The translations under genes and the position numbers were made by a program. Positions 1 through 12,520 of a stretch of 64,000 nucleotides of DNA are shown here, piece by piece (position 1 is the stretch's first letter; every line of letters begins with the position of its first letter). The notes beneath the pieces are model-generated. The model ran no database searches. It had not been told where the DNA came from and was given only the letters and a program-made list of their open reading frames with translations. Origin of the DNA: Capsicum annuum (taxonomy: Eukaryota; Streptophyta; Magnoliopsida; Solanales; Solanaceae); NCBI RefSeq assembly GCF_002878395.1, contig NC_061121.1, positions 19,654,510-19,718,509 of the forward strand. The letters run 5' to 3'.

Positions 1-3000
1 TTCAATGTCCATAAGGGAAAAGGAAACATAAGGAAGTACATTATGAAAATGCTTAATCTTGTTATAAACTCAGGGCCTTTAAGCTTGAATTGTCTGACGA
101 CATAGTTGTGCATCTAGTTTTGATCTCCCTTCCAACACAATTCAGTTAATTCAAAGTTTCATATAATACTCAAAAAGAGAAATAGACTTTGAATTAGCTA
201 TAGCTCAATGTGTGCAAGAGAAGGATAGACTGAAACAAGAGAAGATTGAAAGTGCTCATTTGGCGTCTACATTTAAAACTAAAATATCTTAAAATAAGCG
301 AAAAAGAAGTAAGACTAACAAAATTGCAAACGAAGGAACATCACAGTCCAAGAATCGAAAGACTTGTTTCTTTTGCAAGAAAACTGGTCACATAAAGAAA
401 GAATGTTCCAAGTACGCTGGATGGCGTGAAAAGAAAGGTAAACTTCTCAACTTCATTTGTTCATAAGTTAATTTTGGCTGTGGTACCTAGTGACACTTGA
501 TGGATCGATACGGGTACAACTACTCACGTAAGTGCTACTATGCAGGATTGCCAAAGGAGCCGAACGCCAATTAATGTTGAAAGATACATCTATGTAGGCA
601 ACGACAATAAAGCAGCTGTGGAGGCTATTGATGTTTTTGGAATTCCATTATATACTGATTTTTATTTGGAACTAGAGTAAACATTTATTGTACCATTTTT
701 TAGACAAAATTTAATTTTTATTTCTTGTTTGAACATATTTGGATACAATTGTTCTATTGAAAATGAAATTTGTTGTATTTCTCTAAATTTTAATATTGTT
801 GGAACTGATACTCTAATTGATAAGTTATACAAATTAAGCACACTAGCCTCATGCAGTTACGAAAACCTGCATTCAAGTAATCTTAGTACCAAGCGCAAAT
901 TAACAAATGAGAACTCATCAATGTTATGGCATAAACGATTGAGTCATATTTCTAAACAAAGAAATCAAAGGCTTGTGTCAGGAGGAATTCTTAATTCCCT
1001 TGATTTATCAGATTTTGAAATTTATAAAGAATGTATTAAGGAAAAACAAACAAATATAAGGAAAAGAGGTGCTTATTGGAGTAAAGAACCATTAGAGTTG
1101 ATACATACAGACATTTGTGGTCCGTTCTATACAGCTTCATGGAATGATCAACATTATTTTATTAACTTTATAGATGACTACTCCCTTTGCAGATATCTTT
1201 TTTTAATTCATGAGAAGTCACAATCTTGGATGTTTTTAAAAATTTCAAGGCAGAAGTTGAAACTGAATTAGGCAAGAAAATTAAGGTTGTCAAATCTGAT
1301 CGTAGAGGAGAATATTATGGTAGATACGATGGATCAGGTGAACAATGTCCAGGACCTTTTACAAAGTATTTGACAGAGTGTAGATTGTACTCAATACACT
1401 ATGCCAGGGACTCCAAGTCAAAATGGTGTAGCTGAGAGACAAAATCAAACTCTTAAGGATATAATAAGAAGTATGATTAGTCATTCTTCTTTACCTAAGT
1501 CGCTTTGGGGAGAAGCATTAAGGACTACAATTTATATTCTAAACAAAGTTCCTAGAAAAGTAGTAACTAAAACTGCACACGAGTTGTGGACTGGTAAGAA
1601 GCCTAGTATTAGGCACTTGCATTTATGGGGATGTCCAGCCGAAGCAAGGCCTACAAGCCTAATGAAAAAAAATTGGATTCAAGAACGGTTAGTTGCTACT
1701 TGTGGGTTACTCAGAACGGTCGAGAGGTTTCAATTTAAGTCTTACGACTCCTAAAATAGATTTTATTTTTGAGACAAGAAATGCCAAATTTATTGAGGAT
1801 GTTGATTATAGTGGGGGTAATAAAAAAAAAAAATTATGTCTGAATAGGAATGTGATAATATCGATTCTAGTGAAAATGATCAGATTACTTTACCAAATGT
1901 GTTTCAACCTGTATATCAGGACTATGGAGAAAACACAACGATATTACCTCAAATACAACAACCTTAAGTTGAAGTACCTAAAAGAAGATCTAGTAGAGAA
2001 AAGAGAAATGCAATTTCGAATGATTATGTTGTTTATCTTCAAGAACATGATTTTGAAATGAGATTGGAAGAAGATCCTATAATCGTTAGTCAAGCAAAAT
2101 CATGTCAAAATTCTACTAAATGGGCCGAAGCCATGAAAAATGAGTTGAATTCTATGAAAGACAATGGCGTTTGAGATTTTGTCAAGTTACCACAAGGATC
2201 AAAACCGATTGGTTGTAAGTGGATTTTTAAAACCAAGCGTGGTTCAAAAGGTAATATCGAAAGATATAAAGCACGCTCAGTTGTTAAGATATTTACTCAA
2301 AAGAAAGGCAAGCGTGGTTCAAAAGGTAATATCGAAAGATATAAAGCACGCTCAGTTGTTAAGATATTTACTCAAAAGAAAGGCATAGATTTTAAAGAGA
2401 CATTTTCACCAGTTTCATCGAAAGACTCCTTAATAGCTCATTATGATTTAGAGCTACATCAAAGGAATGTAAAGACTGCATTTCTCAATGGAGACATTAA
2501 AGAAACAATATATATGATATAACCAGAAACTTTTGAGTCTCAAGATTCAAAGCACTTTGTATGTAAACTTAAGAAGTCCATATATGATTTAAAATAGGCA
2601 TCCCGTCAATGGTATCAGAAGTTTGACCAGGTGATAACATCTTTTGATTTTAAGGAAAAAACTATTGATCAGTGCATATATCTCAAGTTTAGAAGGAGAA
2701 AATTTGTTATCCTTGTGCTATATATAGATGACATTCTACTGGCAAGCAATGGTGTAGGCTTATTTCATGAAATCTAAAAATTTCTATTCAATAAATTTAA
2801 AATAAAAGATCTTGGAGAAGCGTCTTTTATTCTAGGTAAAGAGATCCATAGGAATCACACCAGAAATATTCTTGGGCTATCGCACAAGATTTATATTGAA
2901 AAGGTGCTAAGTATATTTGACATGCAAAATTGTGCACCGGGAGATATACTCGTGGCAAAAAGGTGATAAGTTTAGTTTGCATCAATGTCCAAATTAGGAC

Positions 3001-3711
3001 ATAGAGAATAAAGAGATGAAAACAATTTCATATGCATCAGCAATGGAAAATCTCATTTATGAACAAGTTTGTATGTATTTAGATATTGCACACATAATGA
3101 AAATGTTGGGGCGATATTTAAGTAATTCAGAAATAGATCATTGGAAAGCTGCAAAACGAATTATGAGGTATCTTCAAAGAACTTAAGATTACATGCTCAC
3201 TTATCGGAGGTCGAATCATTTAGAGGTCACTGGATATTTCGATTCAGATTCGTTGGATGTCTTGATAGTTGGAGATCTCCATCAGGTTATGTTTTCATGA
3301 TGGCTGAAGAAGGTATTTTTTTGAAAAAGTGTGAAACAAACATTAATAGCTTCTTATACAATGAAAGCAAAATTTGTGGCCTGCTATGAAGCATCAAATA
3401 AGAAAACATGGCTAAGAAATTTTATCACTGAAATGTAACTAGTTAGTGGCATATAAAAATCATTGAAATTTTGTTGTGATAACAAGTCTACTAAGTTATA
3501 TTCGAAAACAATCAAAGTTCGTCAAAGTTAAAGCATATAGAAATTAAATATTTGATTGTGAAAGAAAGGGTTCAGAGTCATCTTGTGTTAATTGAGCATA
3601 TTAGTACAAACTTGATAATTGTGGATCCGCTCACGAAGGGTTTGCCACCTAAAATGCTTCATGGGCATGTGGCTCATATGGGCGTTGTCAAATTTAATGA
3701 TGAGTCATTTT
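1..3711 (+). pseudogene. Degraded Ty1/copia gag-pol polyprotein (3' portion of element)
   Basis: This is a copia polyprotein broken by stops and frameshifts; its gag is cut by the window start. Visible in order: the gag C-terminal region (1-290); a CX2CX4HX4C zinc knuckle with Cys at 365 and 374, His at 389 and Cys at 404; a protease DTG motif near 507; the GAG-pre-integrase signature LWHKRLSH near 925; integrase pieces over about 1080-1500, with D, D and E residues spread over three frames; RT from about 2200, with the YIDD catalytic motif at 2721-2732; and an RNase H tail ending in a KGLPP motif near 3640. The order gag-PR-IN-RT-RH defines Ty1/copia. In-frame stops and a 75-bp tandem duplication at 2235-2384 show that it cannot make a working polyprotein. 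Confidence 0.9.
2235..2384 (+). repeat. 75-bp perfect tandem duplication inside copia RT
   Basis: Two copies of one 75-bp segment lie head to tail at 2235-2309 and 2310-2384, starting AAGCGTGGTTC and ending AAGAAAGGC. They appear identical. 75 bp is 25 codons, so the frame is kept and the RT N-terminal segment is repeated. It is a local duplication that arose after the element decayed or shortly before. Confidence 0.95.
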
Positions 3712-4164
3712 AGTAGGAGTTTATTTTTTTATTTATTCTATTGACATGTTGAAGTTTATTTTCTGTACAGACTCAAGTTTTATGAAATCTACGAATTTCA
3801 TGTATTTATAGATAACTCTGAAAAATGAAGATATTGACTTTCTATTGCAGTTTTGCATAAAGTATAAGAAAGTGATTTTGAACAATTAAAGTCATAAGGT
3901 AGGACCATTTGGAAATAGGCATGACTTAGATAATTTTACATGTAATTTTCGTCTGATCTATATCATTGGTATTGCTGATTTTTGTGACCATTGATAGGAT
4001 TAGTTTCGAAAATATGTTACGAAAGGCCATTTTGATCCTATATTGATAGTATCAATGAACCAGATTATTTTGAGATATTTAAATCAAGATAATAAAATTT
4101 TATGCGCACTAAAGTTGTATCTATGTATGATTATTCAGCAATATATGTGGTTCAAGTGGAAGAT

Positions 4165-5203
4165 TGTTAGTACCTTTCTATTTTTTGGACTCATATATCA
4201 ATATATTATACATAGATATGCTATCTCTAAAGAAGTCTAATTTATGATCTAACAAAGTATTAAAGTATTTGGGTCTAAAATATAAATATCTAATTAGTAT
4301 CGATTTATTTTTGATAAGTTAAACCACATGTACCTTTTAATAAGTGTGATGAAAATTTAATTGAAAAGGTACCTCTTCTGAAGAGGTATAACTAAATAGT
4401 GCCTTTTAGACAAGTCAGATTATAAAAAACATGGTCCATAATTTTGTACGTAATTTTTTTTATTTCTCTGCCCCATCTTAGAAAAGGATATAGAATGCAA
4501 CTGATTACAAGAAAAGAAGAATCATCAAAATCAAGTTATTTGCAATGGATAAAGATTAGTGTTCTTATTATTCTTCTAATTTGAATTTCTGTCTAATGAT
4601 TTACATGAGATCTTATGATAAATTCTTTAAAGTATTATAACATATTTTACTTCGGACTTTGCCTTGAAACCAAGACTTGGGGAATTGATTCCCACTCTCA
4701 CTTGGATATTGTAATATTTGAATATTAGTCCTTTTAATGACAAAATATAGCCTTTGTTAGAATTATTTATTTTATATGGACTTAACATTAACTTTTTATT
4801 ACATTAAAGTAAAACGGGCTGATGTTATTAGTTGGTGGACAAGACACAGGCCATATATTCATGCGGATTTCATATGGGCCTGTATCCATTTCATGTTATT
4901 GGTGTGGGCTGGCAATAGTGTAGGCCTGTAATAGACCTGTGAGCCCATAATAGGAGGTGCACTAGGTTAAGGTTTTAAGCCTATAAATATAAGGCTATAT
5001 CCTCTCTCCTGGCTTTAACATAAGACTCATTCCTATAAGCTGCTAGTCGTCATAAGCAAAAGAGAGGAAGACTCAGCCTAGCTCATCTTCGATTACGTGT
5101 AAGCAATGGCGGAAAAAAGTACGCACCTTTCCTCTCTCATATTTCGTTACTTATAGGTGTTCTTGATTTATGTGAATCTGTGGTGTGTTATCTATTAATC
5201 TCA
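4165..5203 (+). mobile_element. Candidate 3' LTR of the copia element
   Basis: The sequence just before 4165 (CAAGTGGAAGAT) looks like a copia polypurine tract, followed by TGTTAG, the usual copia LTR start. A TATAAATA box lies at 4982-4989 and is followed by a leader-like stretch, as expected for a U3-R-U5 promoter. The end at 5203 (CTCAACA) is a guess from the CA terminus; the partner LTR lies outside the window, so neither the length nor a target-site duplication can be confirmed. Confidence 0.5.
4982..4989 (+). promoter_or_regulatory. TATA box of the candidate copia LTR
   Basis: TATAAATA sits inside the candidate LTR, downstream of U3-like AT-rich sequence. Confidence 0.45.
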
Positions 5204-7349
5204 ACAACCTTCATATTAATGCTCAGGAAAAGCAGAGAAGTGAATCACCACAAACCTCAACATAAATTAACAATGTTGTATATCAAACCAAAGAAAGCAC
5301 AACTTTTTTATTTCTTTTTTTTAATATCATCTGCAACACATCGCCTTCTTCTTGTTAAACAAAATGCCCTTTGACTCCTTCAAGAGTAAAATCCCGCAGA
5401 AAAGATCTTTCCATTGTGCAACTTTTTAAAAAAATTAATCGTAATATCTCCAACTATTCTTCTAAACATCTTTCTGCATAGACCACACACTACACTAACC
5501 AGTAGACGAAATTCTCCAAATTTTAGTATCTCTTGGCAACAACACATCTCCACATGGCCACCATAATAGGATGACATAAAGATATAGTTTGGACACCTTT
5601 CAGCCACTATGTAAAATTGCTAAAGACAACACCAAATTTAGCCGGGTACAGGTCTGAAATCAATTTTCTCTTTTATCAGACCAGTTAGTCTATCGAAGCC
5701 TTTTCTACATTGCAGAAATTCAATTTTCTTCATATATAGTAAGTATCTTTTTAGAATGTTGGAAAATATGTTTCATGAACACATATAAAAATATACGAAA
5801 AAGTAATCAGAAAAACAAACACAAAATCAAAGGCTTGAAACATTCGCAAAACGTTTTCCTAAAAACGATATTGGCTCCCTCTCATCTGCGAGATTTCTAT
5901 GGGATTTAACGCAAATAGTTTTAGTGGGTATGACAAGCCTATTGAATTCTGAACTAAGAAAATAGTGAGGAAATTCTTCTGAAAAGCAAGAAGTCAAGAC
6001 TCAATCCTTTGAGGAAGAAGAAAACCTTTGGAAAAAGCTTTGAAAAAGTATGTTGTAAAAATTATGATAGAAATCTATAGAGTTGGATTTAAATAACATT
6101 GTTGGTGCCCAAAGGATGAAAGGACACAACCTTTCACTAAAAACACTTTTTCATAAAAGTCACAACTTTTTATCTAAGAGACACCTCTTCATATAAAAGA
6201 TACCTCTTCACTAAAAAGGCATCTCTTTATTAAAATACTTATACTTATTAATTTAATTTAAATAAAATATCCAACATATATACACCAATTTCTTATTTTT
6301 ATTTGAAAATGACATTCAAAACACATCTAAAGTATTTAAATTTCTTGAGTTTCGTATTGCAATATCTGTGAATGTTCAGGTAGGAAAAGTAAGCAATTGA
6401 TAATTGAGAAAGTTTTTTGATAAATAATTGGTGATAGTTTAGTTGAGAAAATCACACTTGATAACTGATGCATGAAACTCAAAATATCGGAATAATGCAA
6501 GTGTTTTTACCCTTCGCTTTTTCTCTTTTTCAAACATTCTCAAAAAATAAAAAACTAAAAGCAATTGAAATAAGTCAATTCAAACACTCTCTCTTAGTTT
6601 GAAATATTAGTTACACGTATTGGTTTTACAAAGTATATATAACTTACTTTTCATCATTATTGGTGGAATGATGTTTGGTTAGAAACAAGTAATCCCTTAT
6701 ATAAATAATAGAATAAATAATCTCAAAGTTGACTAATATCTTCAATCAAATACAAGATAAAATAATCGTATATCATTTCGAAACTACTATACCTTCATAC
6801 TTTACGCCAAACAAAAGCGATTAAACGTTAAAAACTGTTTAGAGTCAGTTTGTAAAGTTGGATATTTTTTGAATAGGAGTTCTAACCTTGTTCGAACAGC
6901 TATTTGTGTAGGCCCAAACTATAAGCAGTTACATGGACCCAACAAATTCAAGGCTCCATGTTGGACCAACACACTTGTAGAGAGTTATTTCCTCCAATTT
7001 GTATCCTATAATCTGTGCTATTGGTCCGTGCTAAGCTCGAGTCCATTTGTAATTTTTTTTGTTACTCTAAATTTTTGTTTGATTTGTTATATTATATTAG
7101 TTAAAGGTAGTTTAATAATTTTGAAATATTTTTAAACATTTTAACTATGGATCAATTTCAAATCTTTTTTTTTCTGTTCGTTCGTTGTAGAGAATGTCTC
7201 CTTCCTTTCTTGGGAACTCCTTAATTTTGATTTTTTACATGACATTTTTAAGATCACAAGATTAAAAGATTTTGGTTAGATTGCTTATCGATGGATTGGG
7301 CAGATAATTATGCTTATCGGTTTGGCTTGTTGGTTATTGATTTTTAAAT
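5204..7349. other. Intergenic, AT-rich, no recognised gene
   Basis: No convincing gene was seen. A 75-codon open frame on the minus strand (5380-5607) matched nothing I recognise. Around 6120-6240 there are loose repeats of CTCTTCA and CACTAAAAA words about 20-25 bp apart. The rest is unremarkable AT-rich DNA. Confidence 0.5.
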
Positions 7350-7389
7350 GTACTAATCTGATAGCCAACTGATAAGATAATGGTTGATT

Positions 7390-7549
7390 CGATATCCTAT
7401 TTTACTCTTAGCATTAATTAATTTTTCTTCAAATTAATTTCAAGACACAATGTAAATATAATTAAACAGAGGTACTATGGTAAAATAGTCATTTTATTAA
7501 TGAGTGTGTCAAGTGAAAATATGACAAGTAAAAATGAACGGAGGAAGTA
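7390..7549. mobile_element. Stowaway-like MITE remnant
   Basis: The right end reads GAACGGAGGAAGTA, the reverse complement of the TACTTCCTCCGTTC terminus typical of CCCTCCG-type Stowaway elements. The interior (TTCTTCAAATTAATT, then ACACAATGTAAATAT) resembles the stretches at 13290-13425 and 20285-20455, so the three look like one family. The left terminus is not clear. Confidence 0.5.
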
Positions 7550-7626
7550 AATTCCGACAATTTGGAACTTAATTACAGAAAATCCTGATATTTTACACAA
7601 TTAATGTAAATTTCAATTTTGAATGT

Positions 7627-7872
7627 GTCGATATACATAATTAGCTCCTGATATATCCAACGAAGATACATTTTTTCCTTTGTAAAGATACATAATTAAC
7701 TTTTGATACATTTTTTTCGATCCTGGATCTGTTGAGATACATAATACATACAATAAAGATCCAATTTTTCCGGTGCAAAGATACATAATCAGCTTCCGAT
7801 ACATTTTTTTGGTTTTGGGTTTGTCGAGATACATAATTAGCTCCCGATACATCCAATGAAGGTACATAATTA
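7627..7872. repeat. Degenerate ~48-bp tandem repeat
   Basis: The phrase GATACATAATTAG or a close variant recurs at about 7630, 7687, 7735, 7780 and 7827, with spacings of about 57, 48, 45 and 47 bp. A second phrase, GATACATTTTTT or GATACATCCAA, follows in most units. The minus-strand open frames across it are a by-product of the repeat. Confidence 0.75.
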
Positions 7873-8652
7873 GTTGAATTTTTATAATTACTTTGTAATG
7901 GTAGGGGTTTGTATAAATATAAGTTAGGGCGTATGTTTATGTTATTTTCTTAATGTTGTTTAAGTAATCTTGTTTAGATCTAGGTAGCGATAAAGAGAAA
8001 TATGCATAAAACAAAATGTTTATCGAACGCTAGCTGATAGGTTTCAAATTTGCTATTCTCTACAATAAGATAAGTTATTACATTTTCAGAAATGCAAATT
8101 GGAATATCTTGGATCATTAGCACAAAACTAAACAATTGAAAAGGATGTGTTATGTGCTTTCAAAAATACAATTCTAGTTTTCGATAACACCATAAATCTT
8201 AAGTATTTTTGCTATGGGAAGTTATTTATTTCGTGAATCAAAAGTTAAAGATAATTTTGATGCAAACTGTCTTCCTTCATAAAATAAATTTCATCAAACT
8301 TAATAAAGCATGGCGAAATGATCCCTCAATACAGCTTAGCTGTATAAAGTTTGTACAAGTAGTGAAGAAGCATACACTAAAAATAAATGTTCATATTGCA
8401 TTAGCCCAGTGAAATTCTCTTATGGGCTCTGATAGTCCTGAAGGCTTAGTCCTTATATAGCATGAAAAGCAAAACTTTTCATCAATTATCCCTTTTTCGA
8501 ACAGTTGTTTGGTAAACGATCCTTTATTTATTTATTTATTTTGTTTAACTTATATAGACCTATCATATGAGATCATAGTCTAAAGATCTTGTTTGAACTA
8601 ATTGAAAATCTTATTAGAGAACGTTAAATAATTACTTTAGATTTTATAAGTT

Positions 8653-8724
8653 ATTCAGACGTCGTCAGACAATGATCTACTATTTTATATTCAGACGTCG
8701 TCAGACAATGATCTACTATTTTAT
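8653..8724. repeat. 36-bp direct tandem duplication
   Basis: ATTCAGACGTCGTCAGACAA followed by TGATCTACTATTTTAT occurs twice without a gap, at 8653-8688 and 8689-8724. Confidence 0.9.
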
Positions 8725-9950
8725 CTATATGATTGAAAATTGTATGAGAAAACATTAGAAGCAAGTGTAATCTTATCAAGAAGGGTAAATTTTGAAGAAG
8801 TATACTTACCCAACTTTTAAAATCAGGGACAAAATCTGTATAATTATGTAAAAAGGGGATATTTTGAGTAAATCAATCCAGGAACGAAGATATAGGGCCT
8901 CTATTATGGGCTTGTGACTTGCCAAATTCCTATCTGTTGCCAATGATAGTATTACAATCCTTTAATTTAAAAAAAAATATCAAACTTTATGAGTTCGAGT
9001 TTGAGATTTCAATGCAACTTATGTTGACTAAGTTAAAAGGGCAATTCGAGCTCTAAAACTTTTGTTATGTGTAGAGTCGGGTAGAGTGTCGAATTATAAG
9101 GATCTATTTAGATTATATTACATAGTTAATTATTTATTTATTTATACATTGAACCAAAATTACTGTCTTAATACAAACCAGAACTTGTACGCTACATCTG
9201 CTGAACATGTTATTATTTTGAGTTAGTGATCAAATCACGCCTAAACTATCACTTTTCAAACCATAACTTAATTACACTCGACATTCGCCATATCATATTA
9301 CCTATATTATTTTCTTATAAGATAGCTAGACGATAAATTATTTAAACTTTACTTATAGTATTGAAGGTAAAAATATAATAATAATAATAACAATAATAAC
9401 AACATTTCCACTATAATTTTATATGTGGAGCGAATCAAAGATAAGATTCATTAATTTTTTGGTTTTAACTTTTTATTTCTTACAAAATTATTCCTTCTGA
9501 TCTTTCACATCACATAATTTATATTTTTAGTAAAGTAAATATAAAATAGAATAAGAAGAGAAGTAGGACAAGTAAGACGAACGACAAATGCGGCGAAAAA
9601 AATAATCACATGTGAAGATGTCCGAAGAATATGACATCCCTAAAAAATTTCCATATCTCTGTTCTTTTGGCTCCATTAATTCGCTCCCACAAAAATTGCA
9701 ACAAATCAAAATTCGAGTTGAAAATAAAATTATGTTTAATTATATTTTTTTAAAAAAATTATTTTAATTGATGTTTATGTTTCAATATAGTTTTAAAAAT
9801 GATAAGTGAAATAGAGACAGGTTATAAGCTACATTTTAAATTTGAAATGCAGCTTCAAATTTAATTTGAGATTTTTATGATCAAATACTGAATAAAAGTT
9901 ACTTTAAAAATAAATAAATAAATAATTTCTATAGTCAAACTCTAGTCAAG
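8725..9950. other. Intergenic, no recognised gene
   Basis: AT-rich sequence with a short (AAT/AAC)n microsatellite near 9378-9402. A stretch at about 9765-9890 has weakly inverted ends, ATGTTTATG and ATGATCAAAT, like the foldback element at 13015-13290. No coding signal was recognised. Confidence 0.45.
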
Positions 9951-10165
9951 CGTTGTGTTTGAAAATATTTTGGATCTTACACTAATCACATGTTTTCATA
10001 TATGCTCATTATTAGCATCCTAAATCACTTTATTCTCTCACCGTTAGTACAATCTTTGGACTTTGGGGGAGCACTGTGTTTGAAGATATTTTGGACCATA
10101 CACTAATCACGTGTTTTCATATATTTACATTATATAATAGCCTAAATCACGTAGTTCTTAGGTAA
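9951..10165. repeat. Imperfect ~95-bp segment duplicated at ~120-bp spacing
   Basis: The block from GTGTTTGAAAATATTTTGGA through ACTAATCACATGTTTTCATA to CCTAAATCAC (9955-10029) recurs with scattered changes at 10075-10150. It is a local duplication of unknown origin. Confidence 0.7.
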
Positions 10166-10362
10166 AATTATACCATATTATTGTAAAATCCCACTAATTT
10201 TAGTGCCAATCGGAATTAAATTGATGGTTAATAGGACATCGAGGGGGCATACTAACTCAGATTGGGGTGGAGGGGTAAATTATACAAATTGAAAGAGTTG
10301 GGATAATATGAGTCAACCTAAGGACAAATTCAACAAGAACAAAAAAATATAGGGATTGACGT

Positions 10363-10545
10363 CAGGAGTTAGCTAATAGTGAGGGGTTCGAATCGTCGAA
10401 AAATTATACTATTTTGTACAAATTTAAAATTATTTTTCATGTACACATAACAGACGTTGAATCTTCTTTAACTAGTTCTTTTGTTCATATTTTTTTATTT
10501 TGAACCCCTTAATTAAAATGTTGGTTCCATCACTAGTTGACGCTT
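10363..10545. mobile_element. hAT-type MITE copy (GGCGGAGC family)
   Basis: The sequence GTTAGCTAATAGTGAGGGGTTC, read in two parts with a downstream TTATACTATTT and TAGTTCTTTTGTTCATAT, closely matches 12332-12520. The right end, TTGGTTCCATCACTAG, is a degraded form of the GGCTCCGCCACTG terminus of this family, which is abundant in Solanaceae as I remember it. Ends and target-site duplication are not exact. Confidence 0.5.
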
Positions 10546-11119
10546 CGCATCCTCCATGACATTCAAGATTTCTAAAATTTTATTTCGCCAAAATGGTCAA
10601 GTAGTGAAATGGCTTCGAAAAGCACGGTTAGGAGTAAGATTCTTTGGCCCTTTTTTTTAATTCTCTACAGAGGTATCAAACCTTTTCCCAACATAGGTGA
10701 CAACGAATTAGGCAACGATAGAAGAGATCAAACACGAATTATAAAATACTAGCTCGCCTACTTTTTTGATATTTTAATAGAGGGGAGTTAAAAAAGTGGA
10801 CAAGATTGAAGAAACAGTGCATGTGTCGGGCCTAGTAGAACCACAAAAATGATATATGCAGTATAATTCTACAAATAAAGTCCGCTCGTATCAGCTACGT
10901 CCTCTAAGGATTTTTATCTACACCTTTTGTAAGCAACCATCAAGGTGAACTCCTTGATTAGATTAGAGCTAAATTCCTGTCACTAGGGATTGAGATGGAT
11001 CAAACATAAGGAATCCATCCAAGAAGTTTAAAAGCAATCAGGTTCGGCTCAATGATAAAGTCATTGAAACTACTGCTTCAAGCCCCAACATACTAAAGGC
11101 CCCATAATAACTATTCCTA
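10546..11119. other. Intergenic, no recognised gene
   Basis: Nothing beyond AT-rich non-coding sequence was recognised. Confidence 0.4.
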
Positions 11120-11127
11120 TGTATTAC

Positions 11128-11168
11128 CAAGGGCGGAGCCCGCGCGTAAAATTTTGGTTCCGCCTCTG
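11128..11168. mobile_element. 41-bp hAT mini-element with 8-bp TSD
   Basis: The segment begins CAAGGGCGGAGCC and ends GGTTCCGCCTCTG; the second is a near-perfect inverted copy of the first (10 of 13 bases). It is flanked on both sides by TGTATTAC (11120-11127 and 11169-11176), a perfect 8-bp direct repeat, the target-site duplication size of hAT transposons. The terminal motif matches the larger copy at 12332. Only about 15 bp separate the two termini. Confidence 0.8.
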
Positions 11169-11189
11169 TGTATTACTACTCTATTTTAT

Positions 11190-11492
11190 ACGATACTCTC
11201 TCCATCTTCAATTATTTAGTATGTTTTTTTTACACGCTTCTTAAGAAATGATTGATCAAAAATGCTTGATTATTTTATTGTTATTTATATCTTAAGATAT
11301 AATTTCGATTCATTGAATATTTATACTATTATTTATTTATCATTTTGAGGTGCTTGTTAATCTTTAAGAACAATTACTATTAAAGATAAAATTAGAAAAA
11401 TAATTAATTTTATATTGAATTTCTAAAGTGACAAATAGTTTGAGATAACTAATTTTAGAATTCTCGATATACAATTTGAGACAAAGAGAGTA
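11190..11492. mobile_element. Stowaway-like MITE
   Basis: The left end reads TACTCTCTCCATCTTC and the right end reads ACAAAGAGAGTATA, with similar inverted interior words (ATTTAGTATG against GACAAATAG). TA flanks fit Stowaway insertion, but the inverted repeat is imperfect. Confidence 0.45.
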
Positions 11493-11759
11493 TATAATTG
11501 ATGAAATTATTATTAACAAAAGATTTTAAATTTTATGCTTTTTTTTACTTAGCTGAAGTTATTCTAATGAGTAAGTAAATTACGATAAATTTTCTTCTAT
11601 CTTATGTTTCAAAGATTTAACTTGTCCATCGAGTTTCCTGTGCGAGCTATTTCTCTTTACTTGTGTGATTGATCCATGAATCTAAAATTAAGTTTTTTTT
11701 GTCTCTTTAGTATATGAATATTAATATTAGCAATCTGATGCATAAATATTCGTATTAAT

Positions 11760-11905
11760 AGGGTTCAGAAAAGAGTCGCACCTCAAGGAATGTGATGTTT
11801 GAGGTTTATGCTAATGCAAGCACTAAAGAGTATTTTCTTGACTCAGTCTCAAACCCATGACTTATACAGGTCACATAAAAATAACTTTACGTTTTTTCTG
11901 AAATT
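11760..11905 (-). mobile_element. AU-like SINE, antisense copy
   Basis: Read on the minus strand, the block holds a tRNA-like head ending in a degenerate B box (GGTTTGAGAC), then TGCATTAGC, CTCAAAC, and CACATTCCTTGAGGTGCGAC. These are the successive words of the plant AU/TS-type SINE body as I remember it. The copy is diverged. Related copies lie at 20465-20625, 21315-21440 and 47987-48125. Confidence 0.65.
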
Positions 11906-12331
11906 TTCTTTGTAATTTAACACAATAAGTTTCAGACTTTTTTTTATGATTCGACTTTATATTACCAATTCTATTAAGCCGTCCCATAAAGCAACCACCA
12001 AGGTAGAACTAGGATTTTGCCTTTGAAAGGAAGTTCCTTCCTTTTGTTAAATTTTTGTTATGGATTAATATTATTAGTGATAAAAGGAGCATAAAAACTT
12101 AAAATCTGTGATAACTTAGGGGTTGTGTAGCGGAATATGAAATAAGTTATTTGTGTATTAAATTATGTATAACTTATATAATAGTTGGTAGGTGGATAAA
12201 AAATTATTTATTCGTGAATAAAATATATACTTATAATATTTGACTTACAGGTTAAAAATTATTATGACTTATAGTTTATAAATTTGCATAATCAATGTCT
12301 ACATAATTCTAACTAGCTATCCCACCATGTA

Positions 12332-12520
12332 CAGAGGCGAAGCTAGCTAATAGTGAGGGATTTATTCGAATCTCTTTCGATAGAACATTATACTATTTAT
12401 ACATCTTTAAAATTATTTTTTATGTATATATAATAGATATTGAACCACCTTCGACTAGTTCTTTTATTCATATCTTTTTGATTTTGAATTTCCTTAATTA
12501 AAATGCTGACTGTATTACTA
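12332..12520. mobile_element. hAT-type MITE copy (GGCGGAGC family)
   Basis: It starts CAGAGGCGAAGCTAGC, matching the terminus of the 41-bp element at 11128 and of the expansin intron insert at 17421. Its interior (AATAGTGAGGG, TTATACTATTTATACAT, GACTAGTTCTTTTATTCAT) matches 10363-10545. The right terminus has decayed, so no target-site duplication is visible. Confidence 0.6.

Noticed and set aside
5380..5607. 75-codon Cys-rich minus-strand open frame as a small peptide gene
   Set aside because: No recognised motif, signal peptide or splice context; expected by chance in this much sequence.
7613..7867. CRISPR-like or coding repeats
   Set aside because: Unit length and spacing drift, there are no unique spacers of constant size, and the DNA is a plant nuclear repeat.
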